A stretch of 64,000 nucleotides of DNA from Kaistia soli DSM 19436 (GTDB lineage: Bacteria; Pseudomonadota; Alphaproteobacteria; Rhizobiales; Kaistiaceae). The position numbers were made by a program, and so were the translations under genes. The stretch is from positions 248,001 through 312,000 of the forward strand of contig NZ_FQUP01000001.1 of assembly GCF_900129325.1 (NCBI RefSeq), given 5' to 3'. Position 1 is the stretch's first letter; each line of letters begins with the position of its first letter. This document shows positions 46,455 to 53,380 of the stretch, in pieces. The notes beneath the pieces were generated by a model. The model was not told the DNA's origin, did not search any database, and saw only the letters and a program-made list of their open reading frames with translations.

Positions 46455-47020
46455 AGCGAACGCACCTTGAACGGCGCGATCAACGCTTCGAAGCCGGGCG
46501 GTGCGATCGCGCCGGCAAAGTCGTGCCCGACCATCCCGCGCGCTTCATACCAGTTGGCGACGAGCACCATGACCGCCTGGCGGAGCGGCGCCGGCACATC
46601 GATCGAGGAAACGCCATAGCCGGCGATGACGTCGATCTCGACGCCATTGTCATAGAGCGCCGGCTGCGGCCGCAGCTTCGCCACCAGGCGGGCCGGCTGC
46701 GAGGAAACATCGACGCGCCAGTTTTCGGGGCCCCATTGCCGCGCAACGCCGGCAACATCGTAGAACGTCACCTGGTTGACCGCGATCAGCGGCGACAGAG
46801 GGATCGGCAGCGAGCGGCTCTCGGGCCATTCGTCGAGATAGATCCGCCAGAGCTGGTGGATCAGGCAGCGCCGCGTGACGGCCTCGATGTGCACCCGCGC
46901 CGCGACGATTGCCGCCTGCAGCAGGCGATCGTCGTCGGATGTATCGAGCCTCAGATGCGCCTTCACGTCGGCGAGCGTCACGGGCTCCATCGAAGGCCCG
47001 GAAATGAGCGCGGTGGTCAT
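46451..47020 (-). CDS. GTA head-tail connector (gp6)
   Basis: A 189-aa connector of the phiE125-gp8/TIGR02215 type: EPVTLADVKAHLRLDTSDDD, RCLIHQLWRIYLDEWP, LPIPLSPLIAVNQVTFYD, and GYGVSSIDVPAPLRQAV are typical. The ATG has GAGGAGGC upstream; the frame 43 codons further is non-native. Just upstream lie an intrinsic terminator (47051-47086) and the tandem repeat, so its expression relative to capsid may be reduced. Confidence 0.92.
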   Translation of the reverse strand: MTTALISGPSMEPVTLADVKAHLRLDTSDDDRLLQAAIVAARVHIEAVTRRCLIHQLWRIYLDEWPESRSLPIPLSPLIAVNQVTFYDVAGVARQWGPENWRVDVSSQPARLVAKLRPQPALYDNGVEIDVIAGYGVSSIDVPAPLRQAVMVLVANWYEARGMVGHDFAGAIAPPGFEALIAPFKVRSL

Positions 47021-47050
47021 GGAATGCCTCCTCGAAGATGCCTGCCAGGG

Positions 47051-47086
47051 AAAAAGGAAGCGGCGCCACGAGAGACGTGGCGCCGC
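47051..47086 (-). terminator. Intrinsic terminator between capsid and connector genes
   Basis: A perfect 11-bp stem, GCGGCGCCACG / CGTGGCGCCGC, with a 5-base loop (47060-47086) is followed on the minus strand by CTTCCTTTTT. It lies beyond the tandem repeat downstream of the capsid gene and about 30 bases before the connector start. Confidence 0.75.
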
Positions 47087-47152
47087 CCTTGCGTCGGCTG
47101 CGGCGGGAGGCGCGCCATCAACCAACGCCAACCTCAAAACGCTGAGCACGGC

Positions 47153-47463
47153 AGACCGCCCTTCGCAGGCCGGCCTGCGCGATCCATCCTCCCGCAGGAA
47201 GGGTGGCCGGTTCCGTCAGGCCGTGCCGAAAAGGTGGTCTTCGAGAACCGAAGCGGAGCGCACTTTCGTACGTGAGCACCGGAAGCGCAGGAGACCGCCC
47301 TTTGCAGGCCGGCCGGGCGCAATCCATCCCGCCCCCAGGAAGGGTGGCCGGTTGCGTCAGGCCGTGCCGAAAAGGTGGTCTTCGAGAACCGGAGCGGAGC
47401 GCACTTTCGTACGTGAGCACCGGAAGCGCAGGAGACCGCCCTTTGCAGGCCGGCTTGGCGCAA
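47153..47463. repeat. Tandem direct repeat, about 140 bp, 2.2 copies
   Basis: Units start at AGACCGCCC at 47153, 47292 and 47433 (periods 139 and 141); the third copy is cut at about 31 bases. The first two copies are nearly identical over their central 80 bases, including GAAAAGGTGGTCTTCGAGAA and the CGTACG palindrome. Differences cluster at the GGCCGGCC...CAGGAAGG part. The whole 456-base gap between capsid stop and connector start consists of this repeat, short flanks and the terminator; no gene is visible in it. Confidence 0.9.
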
Positions 47464-47476
47464 CCGGGTGCCCTTC

Positions 47477-48769
47477 CTAGGTCGTGCCGAACTTCAGGAG
47501 CTTGATCGCGTCGAAATCCTGGACGCCGCCGCCGACGCGCTTGGTCGTGTAGAAGAGGACGTAGGGCTTGGCCGAATAGGGATCGCGCAGCACGCGCACG
47601 CCGAGCCGATCGACGACCAGATAACCGCGCTTGAAGTCGCCAAAGGCGAGCGCCAGCGCATTGGCGCCGATATCCGGCATGTCCTCGGCCTCGCTGACCG
47701 GGAAGCCGAGCAGCGACGCGTCGCCGCCGGCGGCGGCGGCCGGCTGCCAGAGATAGTTGCCGTCGGCATCCTTCAGCTTGCGGATCGCTGCCTGCGTGCG
47801 GCGGTTGAGCACGAAGCGGGCATTGGCCCGGTAGCCCGCCTTCAGCGCATAGACGAGATCGATCAGCACATCGGAGGGATTGGAGGCCGGCAGGGCGCCG
47901 GAGACGCCAGTCAGGATGTAGCCGAGCTTGCCCCAGGCCCAGGCGGATTCCGCTGCCGTCGTATAGCTGAGGAAGCCCTTCGGCTTGTTGGTGCCATCGC
48001 CGGTGACGAAGGCGGTGCCTTCCTGCGTGGCAGAGGCCGCCTCGACTTCGGCACCGAGCCACTGGTCGATATTGACGGCGCTATCGTCGAGCAGCGCGGC
48101 CGTGGCGGCCGGCATGGCATAGAGCTCCATGGCCGGAAAATCGAGCGCGGCGATGGTCGGCGACGTGGTCTGGCTGCGGGCGTCGGTCTCGCCGGCCCAG
48201 CCGACCGCCGGCCCGGCGGTCATGAAGGGCTTGCGATAGATGCCGCCGGAAACCTGGCGCACATCCGCGATGGCGCGGATCGGCGAGATGGCCGTGAGGC
48301 GCTTGCCAATCTCGGCCTCGGTCTCCATTGGCACGAGATAGCCGCCATCGGGATTGGAGCCGGAGGACAGCGCCTTCTGCTCCAGCCGGCGCATGCCGTC
48401 CTCGTCGCCGCCGCGGACATAGGCGTCGAACGCCGCCTTGTGCTCGCTCGGCCGGCGCTCGCCGCGCTGTTCGCCGGAAAGCGGCGGCCGGCGGCTCTTC
48501 AGTGTCAGCTCATCCAGCGTGCGGTTGATGCGGTCGAGCTTCTCAGCGGTCAGCGGATCGGCGACGAGCTTCTGCTCGATCTCGCCGAGCCGCTCGTCAT
48601 TCGTCTCCTTGAAGGCCTCGAAGGCATGCATGAAATCGTCGAAGGCAGCTCCGATCTCGCTGTGCTCGGCGGCCTTGTTCTCGGACGGCTTGGCGTCGGC
48701 GGCCTTCCGTTCCGGCGCCTGCTGGCCGGTTGCGCCGAAGGCGCGAAGATCCATGTTCGGCTGGGTCAT
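47477..48769 (-). CDS. GTA HK97-family major capsid protein (gp5)
   Basis: A 430-aa HK97 capsid protein. The N-terminal ~115 residues form an acidic/helical delta (scaffold) region (FDDFMHAFEAFKETNDERLGE). The mature domain begins near the ALSSGSNPDGGYLVP sequence, where the protease would cut, followed by GDGTNKPKGFL and FVLNRRTQAAIRKLKD. The ATG overlaps the protease stop by 4 bases. Confidence 0.95.
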   Translation of the reverse strand: MTQPNMDLRAFGATGQQAPERKAADAKPSENKAAEHSEIGAAFDDFMHAFEAFKETNDERLGEIEQKLVADPLTAEKLDRINRTLDELTLKSRRPPLSGEQRGERRPSEHKAAFDAYVRGGDEDGMRRLEQKALSSGSNPDGGYLVPMETEAEIGKRLTAISPIRAIADVRQVSGGIYRKPFMTAGPAVGWAGETDARSQTTSPTIAALDFPAMELYAMPAATAALLDDSAVNIDQWLGAEVEAASATQEGTAFVTGDGTNKPKGFLSYTTAAESAWAWGKLGYILTGVSGALPASNPSDVLIDLVYALKAGYRANARFVLNRRTQAAIRKLKDADGNYLWQPAAAAGGDASLLGFPVSEAEDMPDIGANALALAFGDFKRGYLVVDRLGVRVLRDPYSAKPYVLFYTTKRVGGGVQDFDAIKLLKFGTT

Positions 48770-49338
48770 TTCAGTTTCCTTTGGTTGAGGTCGCGCGCCG
48801 CCAGGCGCATGCGGGCCGCGAGGCGGGCAGCCGGCCGCGCCGCGCCGGATTTGACGGCCTGGATGCGGGCATCAGGCTGCATCGGGAAGGTGACGATCGA
48901 GATCTCCCAAAGGTCGATCTCGGTGAGGCGGCGCACGCCGCTCTGCCGATCGGCCCGGGCGCGCACCGTCTTGAAGCCGATCGAGAGCCCGTCGAGCGCG
49001 CCGGCCCGCATCAGGCTCGCGACGTCGCGGCCGCGCGCCACGTCCAGCATCAGCCGGCCGCGGACCAGCAGGCCGCGCTGGTCCTCGCGGATCTCGGTCC
49101 AGATGCCGATCGGCTCGCCCGGGTCGTGCTGGTACAGCATGCGGATGCCGGAGACCTGGCGTCGCGCGATGGAGCGCTGGAAGGCGCCGGGCATCACGAC
49201 ATCGCCGGAAAGGTCGGCCGAACCGAAAAGGCTCGCATAGCCCGAGAAGGCGCCCTCGGCATCGACGCCCGAGAGATCGACCGCCGCGGCCTTCTGTTCG
49301 AGCGCGGGAAACGCGGCGAAAAAGCCAGGTTGAGACAT
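48766..49338 (-). CDS. GTA HK97-family prohead protease (gp4)
   Basis: A 190-aa S78-type prohead protease: AEGAFSGYASLFG, GDVVMPGAF, MLYQHDPGEPIG (catalytic His) and ALDGLSIGFKTV (catalytic Ser) then LTEIDLWEISIVTFPM. It trims the capsid scaffold domain. It overlaps gp5 by 4 bases. Confidence 0.94.
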   Translation of the reverse strand: MSQPGFFAAFPALEQKAAAVDLSGVDAEGAFSGYASLFGSADLSGDVVMPGAFQRSIARRQVSGIRMLYQHDPGEPIGIWTEIREDQRGLLVRGRLMLDVARGRDVASLMRAGALDGLSIGFKTVRARADRQSGVRRLTEIDLWEISIVTFPMQPDARIQAVKSGAARPAARLAARMRLAARDLNQRKLK

Positions 49339-49405
49339 GCATTCTCCTTCGCCGGCCCTTGGGGGACCGCGTTGGCATGATTGGTTCTGGAAGGAGCCCG
49401 GCGCT

Positions 49406-49510
49406 CTATTTCCGCCGGATCAGCTTTTCGAGGACGCCGGCGAAATCGCGGAACACCGCCTGGTGATCCGGCCCGCCTGGCTTCAGAAGCTGCTTGAGGA
49501 TCAGGGGCAT
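49406..49510 (-). CDS. Tiny GTA-cluster ORF (34 aa)
   Basis: An ATG 6 bases after AGGAGATTCAGGG, a very strong ribosome binding site, opens a 34-residue basic, amphipathic reading (PLILKQLLKPGGPDH ... VLEKLIRRK). It lies between the 62-aa ORF (20 bases upstream) and the protease start (67 bases downstream). No family is known to me; a head decoration or assembly peptide is possible. Confidence 0.6.
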   Translation of the reverse strand: MPLILKQLLKPGGPDHQAVFRDFAGVLEKLIRRK

Positions 49511-49530
49511 CCCTGAATCTCCTGAATGGG

Positions 49531-49719
49531 TTAGTCGTCGTCGTTGAAGAAGTGATTCAGTCGCGCGATCTCGGCGACGAAATCGTTGAAGCGCCGGTTC
49601 GAGGCGGCAAGCTCGCGCAGCGTCCAGATGAGCAGGCCGCTCGAGCTGGTCGCCCAGAGGAACAGCGCGAGATGGGCGAGATCGCCACGCGTCGCGAAGG
49701 CGCGGGTCAGCTCGTCCAC
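49531..49719 (-). CDS. Small GTA protein between portal and protease (gp3.5 position)
   Basis: A 62-aa protein with one membrane-like helix (ALFLWATSSSGLLIWTL) and an acidic tail (ends HFFNDDD). It overlaps the portal gene by 13 bases. Position equals RcGTA gp3.5. Function unknown. Confidence 0.65.
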   Translation of the reverse strand: MDELTRAFATRGDLAHLALFLWATSSSGLLIWTLRELAASNRRFNDFVAEIARLNHFFNDDD

Positions 49720-50924
49720 GACGCGCTCCCCGCCTTCGCCTCGCTTTCGCCGTCCGGTCCGTAGCCGACCGCTTCGCGCTTCTCGTCGCGGGTGAGGAAG
49801 CTCGCCGCCTCCAGCCGCCGCCAGAGCGACTCGCGTTCGGCCGCCAGCGCATCGACGGCATCGCCGTCATAGGTCAGCCTGACCGCGCCGCCATAGGCCG
49901 GGCCGAGCCACGTCGCCATCGCCGCCGCCGTGCGGCCGACGAGCGGCAGCACGGTCTGCCGCCAGAAAACGCGGTTGGCTTCGGCATAGTTCGAATAAGT
50001 ATTGTCGCCGGGGATGCCGAGCAGCATCGGCGGAATGCCGAAGGCGAGCGCGATCTCGCGCGCCGCGCCGTTCTTCGCCTCCAGGAAATCCATGTCGCGC
50101 GGCGTCAGCGCCATCGACGTCCAGTCGAGCCCGCCTTCGAGCAGCAGCGGCCGCCCCGCCTTGACCGAGCCGGTATAGTTCGTCTCGAGCTCGGCCTTCA
50201 GCCGCTCGAACTGCTCGGCGGAGAGCGTCGCCCCGCCCTCGCCGCGATAGACGAGCGCGCCGGACGGGCGGGCGGAATTGTCGAGCAGCGCCTTGTTCCA
50301 GGCGCCGGCGGCGTTGTGGATGTCGAGCGCCATCGCCGCCGCCTCGATCGGCGCGAAGCCGTAATGATCATCGAGCGGATGATGCAGGCGGAGTTGCAGC
50401 ACCGGCGCGATGCCGCCCGCGCCCGGATCATGGAAGCGCACCGTCGCGCCGCCGACCGTATAATCGAACGCTTCCGGCCAGCCGTCGGCGCCGGGCACGA
50501 CCTTCACCCGGTCGGGCCTGAGCGCATGCAGCTCGGCCGGCTGGCCGCCCAGCATCACCAGCTCGGCATAGGCGTTGCCGGCAGTGAGCAGATTGGCATA
50601 GAGCGTCTCGAAGAAGGCCGTGCCGCTCTGGCGCCGGTTGGGATCGGCGAAGAGCGCCAAAAGCGGATGGTCCGGCTTCTCCGCCGCCGCCTGATAGGCG
50701 AGGAACGGCACCGACGCAGCGCTTTCGGCGATCATCGTCACGGCGCGATAGACGACGGCGTTCTTCATATAGCCTTCGCGGGCGAGGCTCGCGGCATCGC
50801 GCGGCGACCACACCGCCCGCCCCTGCGCCTGCATCGCGATCAGCGGCGCGGTGCGCGAGGCCTTCGCTTCCTCCGGGCGCGGCGCGGCGCGCGCGAAGAG
50901 CCGTGCCCTCAGCGTTTCGAACAT
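49707..50924 (-). CDS. GTA portal protein (gp3)
   Basis: A 405-aa HK97-type portal: YMKNAVVYRAVTMIAESAASVPFL, HPLLALFADPNRRQSGTAFFE, HHPLDDHYGFAPIEAAAMAL and FGIPPMLLGIPGDNTYSNY. It forms the packaging vertex ring. It starts 27 bases after the large terminase stop. Confidence 0.95.
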   Translation of the reverse strand: MFETLRARLFARAAPRPEEAKASRTAPLIAMQAQGRAVWSPRDAASLAREGYMKNAVVYRAVTMIAESAASVPFLAYQAAAEKPDHPLLALFADPNRRQSGTAFFETLYANLLTAGNAYAELVMLGGQPAELHALRPDRVKVVPGADGWPEAFDYTVGGATVRFHDPGAGGIAPVLQLRLHHPLDDHYGFAPIEAAAMALDIHNAAGAWNKALLDNSARPSGALVYRGEGGATLSAEQFERLKAELETNYTGSVKAGRPLLLEGGLDWTSMALTPRDMDFLEAKNGAAREIALAFGIPPMLLGIPGDNTYSNYAEANRVFWRQTVLPLVGRTAAAMATWLGPAYGGAVRLTYDGDAVDALAAERESLWRRLEAASFLTRDEKREAVGYGPDGESEAKAGSASWTS

Positions 50925-50951
50925 GATGTCATCCTTGTTGGAGGCGTCAGC

Positions 50952-52319
50952 CTAGAACGCGCGCACGCGCGGCTCGGCCGGCGGCCGCAGCATCAGCTTG
51001 GTCAGCGCCCAGACCAGCGCATCGAGCCGATCTGGCGAGCGGCCGTTCGAGAGCCCGTCGGGCCCGAAATCGGCGAGTTCGTCCTCGAGCGCCGGAAAGG
51101 TTCCGGCATGGCGGATACGGCCCTGCGCATAAAGCGCGGCGACCGGCTCGGCGCGCAGATATTTGCCGCGCGTCGCACGCACCGTCGTCACCGGCACGGA
51201 CGGATCGACCTCGGCGATGACGCTCGCCACCATGTCGCCGCCCTGGTTGACCTCGGCGACGAGCATGTCGGCCTCCAGCGCGTGATAGAGCGCCACCGCC
51301 GCGCCCGCCCAGCGCGCCGGCTTCACCTCGGCAAGGCTCGCATCCGCCAGCACATAGCCCGTGCCATCCGCCCCGAGCCCGCAGGCGATGATCCCGCAGG
51401 CATCCGCGCCCTTGCGGCTCGTCGCCGGCGGATCGACCGCGACGATGATCCGCGTAAGCTTCGGCGCCTCGCCGACCCGCAGAACCTCGATCGCATCGCG
51501 GCTCCACAGCGCATCGACGCGGTCGTCGATCAATTCGCCGTCGATCTCCTGCCGCCCGAGCCGCGTGCCCTGATAACGGCCGATGACCCGCTCCAGGAAG
51601 CCCGGCGCGAGATTGCCGAGATTGGCGCTGGTTCCGGCCCGCGTGATCACCGTCCGCTCCGCCTTGATCAGCCGCTTCAAAAGAGGCGTCGGGCGCGGCG
51701 TCGTCGTCACGAGCTGGCGCGGCAGCGCCCCGAGGCGCAGGCCGAATTGCAGCATGTCCCAGCTCGCCTCCTGATGACGCCATTTGCCGAGCTCGTCCGC
51801 CCAGGCCGCCTCGAATTGCGGCCCGCGCAGGCTTTCCGGATCTTCCGAGGAGAAGCAGAGCGCGCTCGCCCCGTTCGGCCATTCAAGCCGGCGCCGCGAA
51901 GGCTGCCAGCTCGGCCGCTCGTCCTTTGGATGCACCGCGAGCAAGCCCGAAACCCCTTCGATCATCACATCGCGCACATCGGCCAGCGTCTCGCCGACCA
52001 GCGCGATCCGCCCACAAGGCGCCGCCGCATAGCCCTTGCGTCCGAAGACCAGCCCGCGCACCCATTCAGCGCCCGCCCGCGTCTTGCCCGCGCCGCGCCC
52101 GCCGATCATCAGCCAGGTGAGCCAGTCGCCCGGCGGCGGCAACTGATCGTCGCGCGCCCAGAAATCCCAATCGCTATGAAGCGCCGCGAATTCGGCGTCG
52201 GTCAACCCCGCCGCCATCCGCGCCGTCAGCTCCAGAGGCGGCCAGCCCGCGTGGATCAAGCGCTGAAAGGCGCTGCGCAAGTCGCGCCCGGAGATCGTCG
52301 AGATCGACGCTGCCCTCAT
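50952..52319 (-). CDS. GTA large terminase (gp2)
   Basis: The ATPase-nuclease of headful packaging: Walker A GGRGAGKTRAGAEW, an acidic segment in FEAAWADELGKW, and the RNase H-like nuclease acidic residues in IVAVDPPA, VAEVNQGGDM and RLDALVWAL. The ATG at 52319 has GAGAGGGG upstream and gives 455 aa; the frame opens at 52343, and Met at 52217 is a shorter option. The start lies inside the gp1 gene, so the two overlap by about 145 bases in different frames. Confidence 0.93.
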   Translation of the reverse strand: MRAASISTISGRDLRSAFQRLIHAGWPPLELTARMAAGLTDAEFAALHSDWDFWARDDQLPPPGDWLTWLMIGGRGAGKTRAGAEWVRGLVFGRKGYAAAPCGRIALVGETLADVRDVMIEGVSGLLAVHPKDERPSWQPSRRRLEWPNGASALCFSSEDPESLRGPQFEAAWADELGKWRHQEASWDMLQFGLRLGALPRQLVTTTPRPTPLLKRLIKAERTVITRAGTSANLGNLAPGFLERVIGRYQGTRLGRQEIDGELIDDRVDALWSRDAIEVLRVGEAPKLTRIIVAVDPPATSRKGADACGIIACGLGADGTGYVLADASLAEVKPARWAGAAVALYHALEADMLVAEVNQGGDMVASVIAEVDPSVPVTTVRATRGKYLRAEPVAALYAQGRIRHAGTFPALEDELADFGPDGLSNGRSPDRLDALVWALTKLMLRPPAEPRVRAF

Positions 52320-52677
52320 CCACCGGCCCCTCTCGTTCATCACGCAATTTGGCGAGCGTCTCGAAGGTGCGCGCCAACACGCTCAAGGTGCGCGCGTCCT
52401 TTTCCTCGATGCTGCCGCCACCGGCCAGAAACCGCTGTTCGAGATCGGCGACCTGCCGCTCAAAGGCGCGGAAGAGCCGGCCGAGCAGCTTGTCGTCCTC
52501 GGCTGCGAGCGGCACGGACGGCGCCTGATGCGGACGTACCCAGCCATCGCGCTTCGCCCGCCGCCAGAGCGCGACATGGCTCATGCCGTGCTGATGCGCG
52601 ATGTCGACGATCGGATCGATCGTCCCCTCGAACCGCGCCCGCACCGACGCCCAAACCGCCTCGGAAATCTTCGGCAC
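52174..52677 (-). CDS. GTA small terminase-like protein (gp1)
   Basis: A 167-aa protein starting at GTG with GGGGG upstream. An N-terminal helix-turn-helix (DIAHQHGMSHVALWRRAKRDGW) is followed by a long helical region (LLGRLFRAFERQVADLEQRFL) and a disordered C-terminus. It overlaps the large terminase 5' end. The DNA-binding module fits TerS. An intrinsic terminator ends only 15 bases before the start. Confidence 0.8.
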   Translation of the reverse strand: MPKISEAVWASVRARFEGTIDPIVDIAHQHGMSHVALWRRAKRDGWVRPHQAPSVPLAAEDDKLLGRLFRAFERQVADLEQRFLAGGGSIEEKDARTLSVLARTFETLAKLRDEREGPVDEGSVDLDDLRARLAQRLSALDPRGLAASGADGADGGGVDRRRIRGAS

Positions 52678-52691
52678 AGCACCCCCGCAAC

Positions 52692-52715
52692 AAAAAAGGC
52701 GCCGAAACCGGCGCC
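52692..52715 (-). terminator. Intrinsic terminator directly in front of gp1
   Basis: GGCGCCG / CGGCGCC (7-bp stem, 4-base loop, 52698-52715) is followed on the minus strand by TTTTTT and TTG. The GTG of gp1 starts at 52677. Either it ends transcription coming from the 53381-55507 gene, with the GTA promoter very close, or it lies in the GTA leader as an attenuator. Confidence 0.8.
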
Positions 52716-52851
52716 TCCCAAAACTATTCCTCACCCACGGCCAGAGCCCGCATTGCCCAAGCGATCGCTCGCGCAGCCGCCTGAAGTTGCCGGGCCCGAT
52801 CCGGCCGTCATTCTCTGTCGTTGCCCGGCCACAGCCATTGCGGGGGCACTG

Positions 52852-52880
52852 TCATTGCCGGGCCTGACCCGGCAATCCAG
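52852..52880. repeat. Rhizobiales palindromic element (RPE-like)
   Basis: GTCATTGCCGGG-CTGACCCGGCAATCCA type element: stem ATTGCCGGG / CCCGGCAAT around a CCTGA loop (52855-52877). This is the common dispersed intergenic palindrome of Hyphomicrobiales. Confidence 0.7.
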
Positions 52881-53188
52881 CCTTCCTTCCGCGCTGGATG
52901 GAGGCGAAACATCACCCCGACAAAGACCAGGAACCAGCCTCGCCAGACCCACCCGAGCGAGCCACGCCGGCGCGCCGGACGTCCGGCCTTCGCCGCGATG
53001 ACGCCCCCAAACCGGACCCCACCGCCACGCCCCGAACGCAACTTTCCGACGATGCCTGAACCCTAACGAACCAGCGTCACGCTGTCAAGGATTTTATTCC
53101 TAGATCGGTTCGACACACCGGGCGGGCAACAGGCCCCTGCCGATCGAAGGCGACACCGCCAACAAGCGCAGCCCACCAAGCCCCCGCC

Positions 53189-53262
53189 GTCATGGCCGGG
53201 CTCGCCCCGGCCATCCACGCCAGAGCAAGTCATGGATGCCCGGGTCAAGCCCGGGCATGACG
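53189..53262. repeat. Pair of RPE-like palindromes in inverted orientation
   Basis: Stem ATGGCCGGG / CCCGGCCAT (53192-53214) and, 21 bases on, stem ATGCCCGGG / CCCGGGCAT (53236-53258). The flanking GTCAT...CCA(C/T) marks show the two point toward each other. Together they form a large potential cruciform in the gap downstream of the 53381 gene. Confidence 0.75.
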
Positions 53263-53380
53263 GGCCGGAGGATTGCTCAGAGGCACGCCTGAATCCGCGT
53301 AACACCTGCTTAGCCCGAGCAACCAATCTTTGGGAGCATTTGAGGCTGGAGACCGGTTGTGCAAAACGCACGCTCGGCCA

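Larger units (their letters stand above)
37070..52677 (-). other. Gene transfer agent (GTA) structural gene cluster
   Basis: From right to left the minus-strand genes follow the Rhodobacter capsulatus GTA order: small terminase (gp1), large terminase, portal, protease, capsid, connector, stopper, extra HK97-gp10-like gene, terminator, tail tube, gp10, gp10.1, tape measure, gp12, gp13, NlpC/P60 peptidase, hub (gp15), plus DUF2793. There is no integrase, repressor or replication gene, which argues for a GTA rather than a prophage. Many junctions are ATGA or GTGA overlaps. The cluster is interrupted by a plus-strand GNAT gene and by a terminator plus tandem repeat. All canonical structural genes appear intact. 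Confidence 0.9.
52678..53380. other. 703-base intergenic region, repeat-bearing, no gene seen
   Basis: Besides the terminator in front of gp1, this gap holds at least three RPE-like hairpins and degraded copies of similar sequence around 52810-52850. Short open frames on both strands are low-complexity and not credible. No tRNA was recognised. It separates the GTA cluster from the AT-richer 53381 gene. Confidence 0.6.

Noticed and set aside
47134-47463. 109-aa open frame made of the tandem repeat with 47-residue internal repeats
   Set aside because: Unit lengths 139 and 141 do not both preserve frame, there is no good start site, and both strands are equally open; likely a by-product of repeat composition.
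47153-47463. CRISPR array
   Set aside because: Only two long, directly adjacent units with no short repeat-spacer alternation and no cas genes.
47118-48062. 314-aa minus-strand open frame across the repeat and the capsid gene
   Set aside because: It is the wrong frame of the capsid gene extended through the tandem repeat; low-complexity Arg/Gly-rich reading and no family.
37070-52677. Complete prophage
   Set aside because: No integrase, repressor, replication genes or attachment sites seen; gene order matches GTA.
50316-52784. 822-aa plus-strand open frame antisense to the portal and terminase genes
   Set aside because: A high-GC antisense shadow, His/Arg/Ala-rich, with the recognised terminase and portal on the other strand.
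53063-53110. tRNA-like sequence next to the GTA as an integration site
   Set aside because: A GGTTCGA-like string is present but no acceptor, D or anticodon arms can be folded around it.
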